This document shows positions 31,888 through 39,765 of a stretch of DNA of 64,000 nucleotides, piece after piece. The notes under the pieces are model-generated. The model saw only the letters and a program-made list of their open reading frames with translations, was not told the origin of the DNA and made no database searches. The stretch is from JAQBQH01 sp035607415. Lineage in GTDB: Bacteria > Myxococcota_A > Polyangia > Palsa-1104. The stretch covers positions 1-64,000 of the forward strand of contig DATNAQ010000048.1 in the NCBI GenBank assembly GCA_035607415.1, read 5' to 3'. A program made the position numbers and the translations under genes. The stretch's first letter is position 1. Each line of letters opens with the position of its first letter.

Positions 31888-32905
31888 CCACCTTGTCGTA
31901 GAGCCGCGTGACGAACGGGTTGTCCGACGCCGTCACCTTGTCGTCGAGCGTCAGCGCCGCCGCCGTCGTGGTCAGGCGCGCCTCCTCGAGCTGACCGCGC
32001 CCGGCCAGGAGCAGCGCCGTCTCGTACAGGCGCGCGGCGAGGAGCGCGCGATACTCCGGCGTCAGCATCGTGTCGGCCACGCGCGCGACCGCGGCCAGGA
32101 GCTGCTCTTGCCTTCCGGCGGGATCGACGATCAGCTTCGAGGTGACGATGTTGCCGACCTCGAGATCGAGCGCCGGCAGCGCCTCCTCCGGCGGAATCCA
32201 CGTGCGGATCTCCGGCAGCGTGTGCAACGACGCCAGCCGCCCGCGGACCTCGGGAACCTCGTACGGCGGCGCCACGTCCAACGCGGGATGATGCTCCTCG
32301 GGATCGAAGTGCCCCATGCCGAGCCGCGCCCGCGCGAACTCCTCGGGCGGCACGCGCCCGGCGGCGAGCGTGCGCCGATAGCCTTCTTCGATGAGCGCGC
32401 GCGCGTGGCGCTCCGAGACGCGCCCGACCGCCATGCGCGAATCGGCGAGCACGCGCCCGATGTGCGCGCGCCAGTCCTTGCGCGGCGCGTGCGCCGTGGT
32501 GAAGCCGAGGATGCCGCGCGTGTCCGACAGCTGCGCCTCGAACACGTCGTAGCCGCGATCGACCTCGCGCACCAGCCACACGATGCGCTCGCCGCGTCCG
32601 TCGATCATCGACGCCAGCGACGGCTCCTCCGCCGGCGCGTACGGTCCGTGCGGACGGAACTCGCGCTTCTCCGCCTTGGGCGCCGCCACGCCGCGCGTGC
32701 GCAAGAGATGGAGCGCCTTGCGCGCGCGCTTGCCGAGCGCCTTGTCCGCGCCGTCGCCGAGCTTCTGCAAGCGAACGGCGTCGCCGCGCTCGACGAGCAG
32801 ATCGACCAGCGCCCCACCCGCGGCATCGTCGAGAGTGCCGGGCAACATCTCCACGTCGCCGTCGGCGAAGGCACGCGCCGCTTCGGAGAGCCGATCGTCC
32901 GCCAT
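31850..32905 (-). CDS. Hypothetical protein, 351 aa
   Basis: The gene runs from ATG 32905 (an alternative ATG at 32920 adds five residues). The soluble protein has an N-terminal helical half (DRLSEAARAFADGDVEMLPG, LLVERGDAVRLQKLGDGADK, RARKALHLLRTRGVAAPK) and a middle beta section (RIVWLVREVDRGYDVFEAQL, SDTRGILGFTTAHAPRKDWR). It then has long helices to the end (TSKLIVDPAGRQEQLLAAVA, RVADTMLTPEYRALLAARLY). Repeated SEP residues close it (KVPESEPESGT). No family was recognised. It is divergent from the beta-propeller lipoprotein with start codons 18 nt apart. Confidence 0.7.
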   Translation of the reverse strand: MADDRLSEAARAFADGDVEMLPGTLDDAAGGALVDLLVERGDAVRLQKLGDGADKALGKRARKALHLLRTRGVAAPKAEKREFRPHGPYAPAEEPSLASMIDGRGERIVWLVREVDRGYDVFEAQLSDTRGILGFTTAHAPRKDWRAHIGRVLADSRMAVGRVSERHARALIEEGYRRTLAAGRVPPEEFARARLGMGHFDPEEHHPALDVAPPYEVPEVRGRLASLHTLPEIRTWIPPEEALPALDLEVGNIVTSKLIVDPAGRQEQLLAAVARVADTMLTPEYRALLAARLYETALLLAGRGQLEEARLTTTAAALTLDDKVTASDNPFVTRLYDKVVKVPESEPESGT

Positions 32906-32907
32906 GG

Positions 32908-32916
32908 TGTTAAGCT
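32908..32916 (+). promoter_or_regulatory. Extended -10-like element before the beta-propeller gene
   Basis: TG (32908-32909), t, TAAGCT (32911-32916) ends 7 nt before ATG 32924, the position from which transcription would begin at or next to the start codon. No Shine-Dalgarno lies between. The divergent ATG 32905 is only 3 nt to the left, so this promoter overlaps the other gene's 5' end. Confidence 0.4.
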
Positions 32917-32923
32917 TCATAGC

Positions 32924-34135
32924 ATGCGTCGCCTGGGCCTGTGCGCATCCGTCGTCATCGTTCCATGGCTCGCGTGGGGCTGCTCGCAGCCGGTCAGCTT
33001 TCCGGCCGACAGCAACTGGCCGTCGCCGGCGATCCAGCCGTTCGTGCACCAGGCGCGCTTCGCCGTCACCGACAATCTTTCGGACGAGCTCAGCTACGTC
33101 GATCCGATCCAGCCGACGCTGCTCGGCAACGTGCCCGTCGGGGACGTGCCCGTCGAGCTCGAGGGGCCGCACCACATCGCCGCCTCGCCCGACGGCAAGT
33201 ACCTCTATTACAACCTGTCGAACTACGTGCCCGGCACCGGCTCGGGCCCGCACGGCTCGCACGGCACCGGCACCGTGCCCGGCTCGGTGGTCAAGCTCGA
33301 CGCCATGACCAACGAGAAGGTCGGCGAGGTGCTCGTCGATCGCAGCCCCGGCGACGTGATCCTGTCGAAGGACGGCAAGACCGCGTACATCTCGCATTAC
33401 GATCTGTTGCGCCTGACCTCGGCGCTCACCGCCGGCGTCAACCTGCCCGACGCCGCCTACTCGGACGTCGCCATCGTCGACACCGACGCGATGACCCGCC
33501 TGGCGATGATCCCGGTCTGCGCCACGGCGCACGGCGAGGGGCTCTCGCTCGACGGCAACACGCTCTATGTCACCTGCGCCAACGGCGACGAGCTCGCCAT
33601 CGTCGACGTCACCGATCGCAACCACCCGTCGGTGACCACGCGCGTGACCGTCGGTCCGACGCCGGGGCCGCTCGACACGCCGAGCTACTCGCCCTACGCG
33701 CTGTCGGTCTCGCCCGTCGACGGCACGGTCTGGATCTCGAACAACCGCTCGGGCGACGTGCGCGTCTACGATCCGGCGACGGGCATGATGGATGACAGCA
33801 AGACCGTGACGGTCAACGGCGTCACCATGTTCGCCAGCTTCACGCCCGACGGAAAGACGCTCTACGTGCCGCACCAGCAGGCGCAAGACGTGCTGCACCA
33901 GATCGACACCGCGACGCTGGCGACGCGCGATCTCCTGCTGCCGTCGTCGGCGTGCCTCAACGCGCACGCCTTCGTGCTCGGCCCCGACGGCGTCAACGGC
34001 ATCGTCGTCTGCGAAGGCGACCACGTGATGCGGCCGGGCTCGGTCGTGTTCGTGAACACCGCGGCGTTCGCCATCACCGGCTTCGTCAACATCGGCATGT
34101 TCTCCGACGGCGCCGCGTGGCTGCCGCCGATGTGA
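32924..34135 (+). CDS. Beta-propeller lipoprotein (YncE-like)
   Basis: The 403-aa exported protein has a signal sequence with lipobox (ASVVIVPWLAWGCSQP) and then six or seven short beta-propeller blades: HHIAASPDGKYLYYNLSNY, DVILSKDGKTAYISHYDL, GEGLSLDGNTLYVTCAN, YALSVSPVDGTVWISNNRSG, MFASFTPDGKTLYVPHQQ. The D-G-K-x-x-Y motif per blade is that of YVTN/YncE-type lactonase-like propellers. Enzymatic residues are not evident; such proteins usually bind other proteins or DNA. GPHGSHGTGTVPGS is an unusual His/Gly-rich insertion that could bind a metal. Confidence 0.82.
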   Translation: MRRLGLCASVVIVPWLAWGCSQPVSFPADSNWPSPAIQPFVHQARFAVTDNLSDELSYVDPIQPTLLGNVPVGDVPVELEGPHHIAASPDGKYLYYNLSNYVPGTGSGPHGSHGTGTVPGSVVKLDAMTNEKVGEVLVDRSPGDVILSKDGKTAYISHYDLLRLTSALTAGVNLPDAAYSDVAIVDTDAMTRLAMIPVCATAHGEGLSLDGNTLYVTCANGDELAIVDVTDRNHPSVTTRVTVGPTPGPLDTPSYSPYALSVSPVDGTVWISNNRSGDVRVYDPATGMMDDSKTVTVNGVTMFASFTPDGKTLYVPHQQAQDVLHQIDTATLATRDLLLPSSACLNAHAFVLGPDGVNGIVVCEGDHVMRPGSVVFVNTAAFAITGFVNIGMFSDGAAWLPPM

Positions 34136-34145
34136 ACGACGCCCG

Positions 34146-34712
34146 TTAGAACAGAACGAAGCTGCCGCCGAGGACGAAGCTCACGGTCGCGCCGAGCGGC
34201 AGGTAATCGAACGCGACCGCAACGGTGACGGCGCCGCGCCCGAGCCACGTGTCGAGGCCGAGCCGCGCGCCCGCGGTGGCGAAGGTCGCCGCCTCGGGGC
34301 AGGCGCCGGGCTGCGCGCGCGCTCCGGCTTGCGCGCCGATGCCGGCGTGCGCTTCGACCCACGGGTCGACCCACGGCGCGCTCTTGCCGTTGGCCAGGTC
34401 GGCGCGCAGCCCGAGCGCGCCGGCGATCGCGTTGGGCCGCACCGCCTGGCCGCAGCTGACGTCGGACTCACCGGCGAGCGTGCCGGTCACCGAAGCCAGG
34501 AGCGACAGGGGGCCCCAAAATCGCGCGCCCACCTCGAGCGTCGTGGGAAAGCGCGCGGCGATGCTGTCGTCGGCGGCGCGCCCACCGCCGAAGCCCTGCA
34601 AGAGCGACGCGCGCAGCCGCCAGCGCGGCGGATCGCGCGGCTCGGCGCGCACGGAGCCCGCGGTCACCGCCGCGAGCAGCGTCGAGACCACGGCCAGCCG
34701 GGCGGCGCGCAC
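34146..34712 (-). CDS. Predicted outer-membrane beta-barrel protein
   Basis: The 188-aa protein has a signal peptide (AARLAVVSTLLAAVTAGSVRAEP) and alternating hydrophobic strands (LSLLASVTGTLAGES, IAGALGLRADL, AGARLGLDTWLGRGAVTVAV, FDYLPLGATVSFVLGGSFVLF) with a terminal aromatic Phe, the mark of beta-barrel assembly substrates. Two cysteines (DVSCGQA, PGACPEA) face a loop and could bridge. It is convergent with the propeller lipoprotein, 10 nt away. No specific family is recognised. Confidence 0.68.
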   Translation of the reverse strand: MRAARLAVVSTLLAAVTAGSVRAEPRDPPRWRLRASLLQGFGGGRAADDSIAARFPTTLEVGARFWGPLSLLASVTGTLAGESDVSCGQAVRPNAIAGALGLRADLANGKSAPWVDPWVEAHAGIGAQAGARAQPGACPEAATFATAGARLGLDTWLGRGAVTVAVAFDYLPLGATVSFVLGGSFVLF

Positions 34713-34791
34713 GAGTCGAGCGTCGCCGGCCGGGCGCGCGGCGTCAAGAGAAGGTGATCGTCGACGGCGAGCGTGCTATTGCAGAGGCGCG

Positions 34792-36969
34792 ATGTCGCCT
34801 CGCCCCTTCCGGTCCGCGTTCGCCCTCGCCTTCGCCGCGGCGGCGCCCGCTGCCTTCGGCACGGCCCTCGTCGACCTGGTCGCGACCGCCTCCCGCGCCG
34901 GCGAGCCGGTCGGCGCCGCCGCCTTCGTGTGGGCGGCGATCGCCGCCTTCGGCCTCTACGGCGCGCTCGCCGCGTTCGTCGCGTTCGCCGTCGCGCTCGT
35001 GGGCGGCGGCCTGTGGGCCACCTTCGACGTCGGCGCCGGCGCCCGCCGCTTCGTCGACGGCGCGCGCCACGACGCCGAATACGATCGCAGCGCCGCCGCC
35101 GGCATCGCCGCCACCGCCGCCGCGCTCGGCGTCGTGGGCGCCATCGTGCTCGTGTACGACGGCGCCATCGCCATGCTGATGTCCGCCAAGCGCAACGCGG
35201 CGCTGACGACGGCGATGGTGGCCGTCGTGGCGGTGCCGCTCGCCGCGCTCGCCTGGTTCCCCATCTATCGCCTCGCACGCGCCGTGGTCACGGTGGTGCC
35301 GCGCCCGCGCGCGTTGGTGCTGCTCGGGCTCCTGGTCGCGCTCGCGGCGCTGCTCGTGGTCGCCGCGGTCTTGTCGGTCGACTGGCGCATCATCGACTTC
35401 GGCCCCGCCGAGGCGCTCGCGCTCTTCTTCGTGCTGATGGCGCTGTTCGCGATCGTGTTCGCGCGCCGCCGCCTGCCGCCCACGGCGGTGATGGGCGCCG
35501 CCTGGGCCTTCGCCGCGATCTGTCTTTTGGCCACGTGGCTCTCGTTCGGCAACAACGCGCGCGCCGTCGCCTTCGCCGGCGAAGAGTCGATGGGCGAAAA
35601 GGTGCTGCTCAAGGTCGCGCGCCGCTTCGCCGACCACGACCACGACGGCTACGCCGCGCGCCTCGGCGGCGGCGACTGCAACGATCGCGATCCCAAGGTC
35701 CACCCCGGCGCCGACGAGATCCGCGGCAACGGCATCGACGAAGACTGCGACGGCGCCGACGCTCCGATCGAAAAAGAGCGCCCCGTCGAGAAGGACACGT
35801 CGGTGGCGGCCGCGAAGTACAAGTGGAACGGCAACCTCCTGGTCATCACCATCGACACGCTGCGCGTCGATCGCGTGAACGCCAAGACGGCGCCGCACCT
35901 CTACAAGTTCCTGCAGGAGTCGGTCAGCTTCTCGCACGCGCGCGCGCAGGCGCCCAACACGCCGCGCAGCTTCCCGTCGTTCCTCACCTCGCGCTTCCCG
36001 TCGGAGGTGCGCTGGGTGAAGGAGTCGCTGAACTTCGCGCCGATGCTCGAGACCGCCGACAACACGACGATGTTCCAGGCGCTCAAGGCGGTCGGGTTCT
36101 ACGAGATCGGCCAGTTCTCGCACTTCTACCTGACCAAAGAGATGGGCGTGACCGGCGGCTTCGACGAGTGGCACAACGACGGGGCGCTCTCCCTGCACGA
36201 CTCGAACACCGACTCGGCGGCGCCGCGCATCGCGCCCCGCGTCGAGGGCTCGCTGCGCGGGCTGGCCAAGTCGAAGCTGCGTTGGCTGCTCTGGACCCAC
36301 TTCTTCGAGCCGCACAGCCGCTACATGGAGCACGACGAGTTCCCCGTGCACGACGGCGGCCTCAAGGGCCTCGAGGAGAAATACGACGCCGAGGTCTCGT
36401 TCGCCGACAAGTACATCGGCGAGGTGCTCGACACGCTCGAGGCGACCGGCCAGGCCAAGAACACGGCCGTCGTCATCTTCAGCGATCACGGCGAGGCGTT
36501 CGGCGAGCACCGCTTCGGCGGCGAGCGCATGTACTTCCACGGCCAGACGCTGTACGACGAGCTCTTGCGCGTGCCGCTCATGATCCGCATTCCCGGCGTG
36601 GCGCCGCGCGTGATCGACGGGAACGTGGCGCTGCTCGATCTCGGCCCGACGCTGTGCGACCTCGTCAAGGCGCCGCGGCCGCCGACGATGCACGGGCGCT
36701 CGCTCCTCGGCGCGATCCTCGGCGAGCCGCTCAAGCCGGCGCTGGTCTACGCCGAGATGCTGCCCGCGACGTCGTGGAACCATCACTGGCGCGCGCTGGT
36801 CGACGGAAGCTGGAAGCTGATCCAGAAGCTGAGCGAAAATACGATCGACTTGTATGATCTGTCGTCGGATCCAACCGAGCAGCACAACCTCGCCGCGGCC
36901 AGGCCCGCCGAGGCGGCGCGGCTCGGCAAGGAAATGAAGGCGCTGTTGGCTGGGGAGACCAACGGATGA
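34792..36969 (+). CDS. Membrane-anchored sulfatase-fold enzyme with Thr nucleophile and MopE-like motif
   Basis: The 725-aa protein has about six membrane helices (residues 1-250). A periplasmic Asp-rich MopE/copper-binding-type motif follows (about 278-320: DHDGYAARLGGGDCNDRDPK, VHPGADEIRGNGIDEDCDGA). A sulfatase/alkaline-phosphatase-fold domain spans about 345-700: LLVITIDTLRVDRVN, APNTPRSFPSFLTSRFP, DHGEAFGEHRFGGERMYFHG. The residue in the formylglycine position is Thr (about residue 390), as in LtaS-type phosphotransferases, not Cys or Ser. It is therefore more likely a phosphoglycerol- or phosphoethanolamine-type transferase or hydrolase than a sulfatase. The last 4 nt overlap the Nudix gene. 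Confidence 0.82.
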   Translation: MSPRPFRSAFALAFAAAAPAAFGTALVDLVATASRAGEPVGAAAFVWAAIAAFGLYGALAAFVAFAVALVGGGLWATFDVGAGARRFVDGARHDAEYDRSAAAGIAATAAALGVVGAIVLVYDGAIAMLMSAKRNAALTTAMVAVVAVPLAALAWFPIYRLARAVVTVVPRPRALVLLGLLVALAALLVVAAVLSVDWRIIDFGPAEALALFFVLMALFAIVFARRRLPPTAVMGAAWAFAAICLLATWLSFGNNARAVAFAGEESMGEKVLLKVARRFADHDHDGYAARLGGGDCNDRDPKVHPGADEIRGNGIDEDCDGADAPIEKERPVEKDTSVAAAKYKWNGNLLVITIDTLRVDRVNAKTAPHLYKFLQESVSFSHARAQAPNTPRSFPSFLTSRFPSEVRWVKESLNFAPMLETADNTTMFQALKAVGFYEIGQFSHFYLTKEMGVTGGFDEWHNDGALSLHDSNTDSAAPRIAPRVEGSLRGLAKSKLRWLLWTHFFEPHSRYMEHDEFPVHDGGLKGLEEKYDAEVSFADKYIGEVLDTLEATGQAKNTAVVIFSDHGEAFGEHRFGGERMYFHGQTLYDELLRVPLMIRIPGVAPRVIDGNVALLDLGPTLCDLVKAPRPPTMHGRSLLGAILGEPLKPALVYAEMLPATSWNHHWRALVDGSWKLIQKLSENTIDLYDLSSDPTEQHNLAAARPAEAARLGKEMKALLAGETNG

Positions 36970-37391
36970 GCACGAAACCGACCACGCCGCTGTTGACGGT
37001 GGACATCATCATCGAGACCCAGGGGGGGATCGTGCTCATCGAGCGCAAGAACCCGCCCCACGGCTGGGCGCTGCCCGGCGGGTTCGTCGACGTGGGCGAG
37101 TCGCTGGCGCACGCGGCGATGCGCGAGGCCAAGGAGGAGACGTCGCTCGACGTCCGGCTCGGCGAGCAGTTCTTCGCCTACTCGGATCCGAAGCGCGATC
37201 CGCGCGGGCCGACGGTGTCGGTGGTGTTCCTGGGGCGCGCCGAAGGCACGCCGCGCGCCGAGGACGACGCCAAGAACGTGGCGGTGTACGCGCTCGATCG
37301 GTTGCCGACGCTCGCGTTCGATCACGCGCAGATCCTGGAGGATTACCGTCGCTACCGCATGGACGGCACGCGTCCGCCGGTGATGCGATGA
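36966..37391 (+). CDS. NUDIX hydrolase
   Basis: The 141-aa cytoplasmic enzyme cleaves nucleoside diphosphates linked to another moiety. The Nudix box GGFVDVGESLAHAAMREAKE followed by ETSLDV is intact (G-x5-E-x7-REUxEExGU with S for the last G). The N-terminal strand VDIIIETQGGIVLIERKN and WALPGGFVD fit ADP-ribose-pyrophosphatase-like members. It overlaps the neighbouring starts and stops by 4 nt on both sides (36966-36969 and 37388-37391), so it is translationally coupled to the sulfatase-fold enzyme and to AmrA. Confidence 0.88.
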   Translation: MSTKPTTPLLTVDIIIETQGGIVLIERKNPPHGWALPGGFVDVGESLAHAAMREAKEETSLDVRLGEQFFAYSDPKRDPRGPTVSVVFLGRAEGTPRAEDDAKNVAVYALDRLPTLAFDHAQILEDYRRYRMDGTRPPVMR

Positions 37392-37963
37392 GCGACATGG
37401 GGCCGGTGGGCGGCGACGGGCTCGACGAGAACGACAAGCGCGAGCTGTTGCGCATCGCGCGCGCGACGCTGCGCGAGTACCTGACGACGGGCTTCATGCC
37501 GCCCGGCGCGCCGCATCGCAAGTCGCTGCTCGAGCCGAGGGGCGCGTTCGTGACCATCCATACCGGCGGCGAGCTGCGCGGGTGCATCGGACGGGTCGAC
37601 GCCGACACGCCGCTCTATCTGGCCGTCGAGCAGCTGGCGGTGGCGGCGGCGACGCGGGACCCGAGGTTCGATCCGCTGCGCGCGGAGGAGCTGCCGGAGA
37701 CGCGGGTCGAGGTGTCGGTGCTGTCGTCGTTGAAGGATGCGAAGCCCGAGGACATCGAGATCGGCAAGCACGGCCTCGTGATCACCAAGGGCGTGCGGCG
37801 CGGGTTGCTGCTGCCGCAGGTGGCGGTCGAGCACGGGCTGGATCGCGAGAAGTTCTTGGACGAGACGTGCGGCAAGGCGGGGCTGCCGCCGGGGGCGTGG
37901 AAGGAGCCGGGGACGGTGCTGCAGCTGTTCACGGCCGAAGTGTTCCGCGAGCCGGAGGAATAG
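37388..37963 (+). CDS. AmmeMemoRadiSam system protein A (AMMECR1 domain)
   Basis: The 191-aa protein is an AMMECR1-domain protein: ELLRIARATLREYLTTG, RGAFVTIHTGGELRGCIGRV (the diagnostic R-G-C-I-G), AVAAATRDPRFDPLRAEELP, ETRVEVSVLSSLKDAKPEDI, GLLLPQVAVEHGLDREKFLD, ETCGKAGLPPGAWKEPGTVL. In many bacteria the A protein is encoded with a Memo protein (AmrB) and a radical SAM protein (AmrS); neither is visible here. The function is unresolved. It is the last gene of the operon and converges with the TPR lipoprotein, 77 nt away. Confidence 0.92.
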   Translation: MSDMGPVGGDGLDENDKRELLRIARATLREYLTTGFMPPGAPHRKSLLEPRGAFVTIHTGGELRGCIGRVDADTPLYLAVEQLAVAAATRDPRFDPLRAEELPETRVEVSVLSSLKDAKPEDIEIGKHGLVITKGVRRGLLLPQVAVEHGLDREKFLDETCGKAGLPPGAWKEPGTVLQLFTAEVFREPEE

Positions 37964-38040
37964 CGCGCCACCCACTTCGCTTCGCCCCGCTCCGCGCGGG
38001 TGCTAGCTGCGGCGCCGGGCGCGCGCCGCGGCGGCGCTGA

Positions 38041-38865
38041 TCAGGAGTTGCCGCTGAGCGCGGCTTGCTTCTTCTTCTCGCAGTCCTCGGCGCCCTTCCT
38101 TGCCATGTTCTTCCACTTCGGCAAGAAGTGCTGGTCGTCGGGCTTGGGCTGCGCGCCGAGCACGATCTGGTACTGCTTCTGCGCCTCGTCGTACTTCTCG
38201 GCTTTGCACAGCGCGTTGCCGAGAAGGTAGTTGTTCTGCACGTAGGTCGGGTCGCACTTGACGGCTTGCTGCAGGAGGTCGACGCCCTTGTCGGGGTCGC
38301 CGATCGACGCCGGCCACGGCGGCGCCTCGGCGTAGAGCGCGCCGAGCAGGCGCAGCGGACCGCCGCGGTCGTAGCAGGCGTCGAGCTGCATCGCCTTCTT
38401 CGCCGCGTCGCGCACCGACGGCACCATGAACTTCGCACCCACCACCTTCGTCGTCGCCGACAGGCCGAGGTTCTCGCCGCTGTAGTAGTGGCCTTCGACG
38501 CGCTTGGGCTCGAGCTCGATCGCCGCCTTGGCGTAGTCGATGCCGCGCCCCGAGAAGTGCGCGCGCTTGGTCTTGTCGTCGTAGTACTCGTCGGCGAGAT
38601 CGACCGTCACGCGCGCCGCCTTCCACGCCGCCTCGAAGCTCTTGGGATCGGCCTTGGTCGCCTTGTCGAGCGCGAGCAGCGCGTTCTCCATGTCGGCGGC
38701 GCTGCGGTCCGGCTTGCTGCGGATGTCGTCGGCGTACTTGATGAGATCCGGCACCTTCTCCGGCAGCTTCTCCGCCGTCACCGTCGCGCCGCTCTTGATC
38801 GGCGGCACCGGACAACCGGCCAGCATCAATATCGCGATCGCCAGCCCCCCCAGGCGAACGATCAC
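38041..38865 (-). CDS. TPR-repeat lipoprotein
   Basis: The 274-aa outer-envelope lipoprotein (GTG 38865 start) has a lipobox LMLAGC (KVIVRLGGLAIAILMLAGCP reads through the previous gene's end). It carries TPR helices (ALLALDKATKADPKSFEAAW, YAKAAIELEPKRVEGHYYSG, GVDLLQQAVKCDPTYVQNNY, LLGNALCKAEKYDEAQKQYQ, IVLGAQPKPDDQHFLPKWKN). Its start overlaps the PhnD-like gene's stop by 4 nt. As the last gene of the exporter operon it may assemble periplasmic partners. No enzymatic motif. Confidence 0.8.
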   Translation of the reverse strand: MIVRLGGLAIAILMLAGCPVPPIKSGATVTAEKLPEKVPDLIKYADDIRSKPDRSAADMENALLALDKATKADPKSFEAAWKAARVTVDLADEYYDDKTKRAHFSGRGIDYAKAAIELEPKRVEGHYYSGENLGLSATTKVVGAKFMVPSVRDAAKKAMQLDACYDRGGPLRLLGALYAEAPPWPASIGDPDKGVDLLQQAVKCDPTYVQNNYLLGNALCKAEKYDEAQKQYQIVLGAQPKPDDQHFLPKWKNMARKGAEDCEKKKQAALSGNS

Positions 38866-39713
38866 TTTTCCGCGCTCGACTTCGACGAGCCGCCTAGCTT
38901 GTCGTACTTCTTCTCGGCGGCGCTGAACGCGCTCTTGTCGACGGGAGCGAAGGTGTCGATGAACATCGACTCGCACACCGGCTTGCCCTTGGGATCCGCG
39001 CACAGCTTCGGCAGCGCCTTGCCGAACGCCGCGCGATCGGCCGGCGTCGAGCTCTTGGTGAACGCGACGACCGGCGTCGGCGGCAAGGCTGCCGACGTCC
39101 AGATTACTTTCAAATCAGGGGCGATCTCCTTCATCGCCGCCAGCTGCTCGTCGTCGATGAGCGCGGCATCGGCGCGCCCCGCTTCGACGTCCTTGAGCGG
39201 CTTGGACGGCGCGGAGGCCTTGACCACCACGAAGTCCTTCTCGATGTCGACCTTGCCGTCGAAGCCCACCTTGTCGATGTACTTCGGCGACGCGAAGTGG
39301 TTCGACGACACCTTCTTGCCCTTGAGGTCGGCCAGCGACTTCAGCGCGGCGTCCTTGACCACCAGCGAGTAGTGGCCCTTGTTGAAGGTCTTGCCCTTCA
39401 CCTCGGCGATCGGCTCGAGCGACTCCTTCTTGCGCAGCTCGAGGAACACCTCGGGATCCAAGATCGCGAAGCCGGGCTTGCGCTCGGCGATCGCCTTCTC
39501 GGCGCCCTTCATGTCGTCGACCCACTCGCCCTTCGCCGAATTCGCGGGCCAGCCGCTCAGGCTCTCGGCGATGCGCAAGAACTGATCGATGTACGGCTGC
39601 GCGTTGGTGGCGTTGGCGCCCGCCCCCGCGTGCTCGGCGATGAAATCCCGCCCGCCCGCCAAAGCCGTGCCAGCCACCCCGAAAACGACGATCGCGATCA
39701 CGGTCCGTCTCAT
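38862..39713 (-). CDS. PhnD/PhnD-like periplasmic substrate-binding protein
   Basis: ATG 39713 is preferred over GTG 39719. The 283-aa exported protein has a signal peptide (RRTVIAIVVFGVAGTALAGG). The bilobed binding fold of phosphonate/phosphite-type or phosphate-type binding proteins is recognised by VDDMKGAEKAIAERKPGFAI, LEPIAEVKGKTFNKGHYSLV, LADLKGKKVSSNHFASPKYI, FVVVKASAPSKPLKDVEAGR, ADAALIDDEQLAAMKEIAPD and LPPTPVVAFTKSSTPADRAA. No ABC permease or ATPase is near, so it may work with the RND exporter's periplasmic chain instead of import. Confidence 0.8.
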   Translation of the reverse strand: MRRTVIAIVVFGVAGTALAGGRDFIAEHAGAGANATNAQPYIDQFLRIAESLSGWPANSAKGEWVDDMKGAEKAIAERKPGFAILDPEVFLELRKKESLEPIAEVKGKTFNKGHYSLVVKDAALKSLADLKGKKVSSNHFASPKYIDKVGFDGKVDIEKDFVVVKASAPSKPLKDVEAGRADAALIDDEQLAAMKEIAPDLKVIWTSAALPPTPVVAFTKSSTPADRAAFGKALPKLCADPKGKPVCESMFIDTFAPVDKSAFSAAEKKYDKLGGSSKSSAEK

Positions 39714-39765
39714 GCACACTCTCCGACGAGAATCGCGCGAGTTTTATTCCCCGCGCACCCCTGCG

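Noticed and set aside
37964..38040. Hairpin between AmrA and the TPR lipoprotein as a terminator
   Set aside because: Several GC-rich pairings are possible and no T-run is present, so no single structure stands out.
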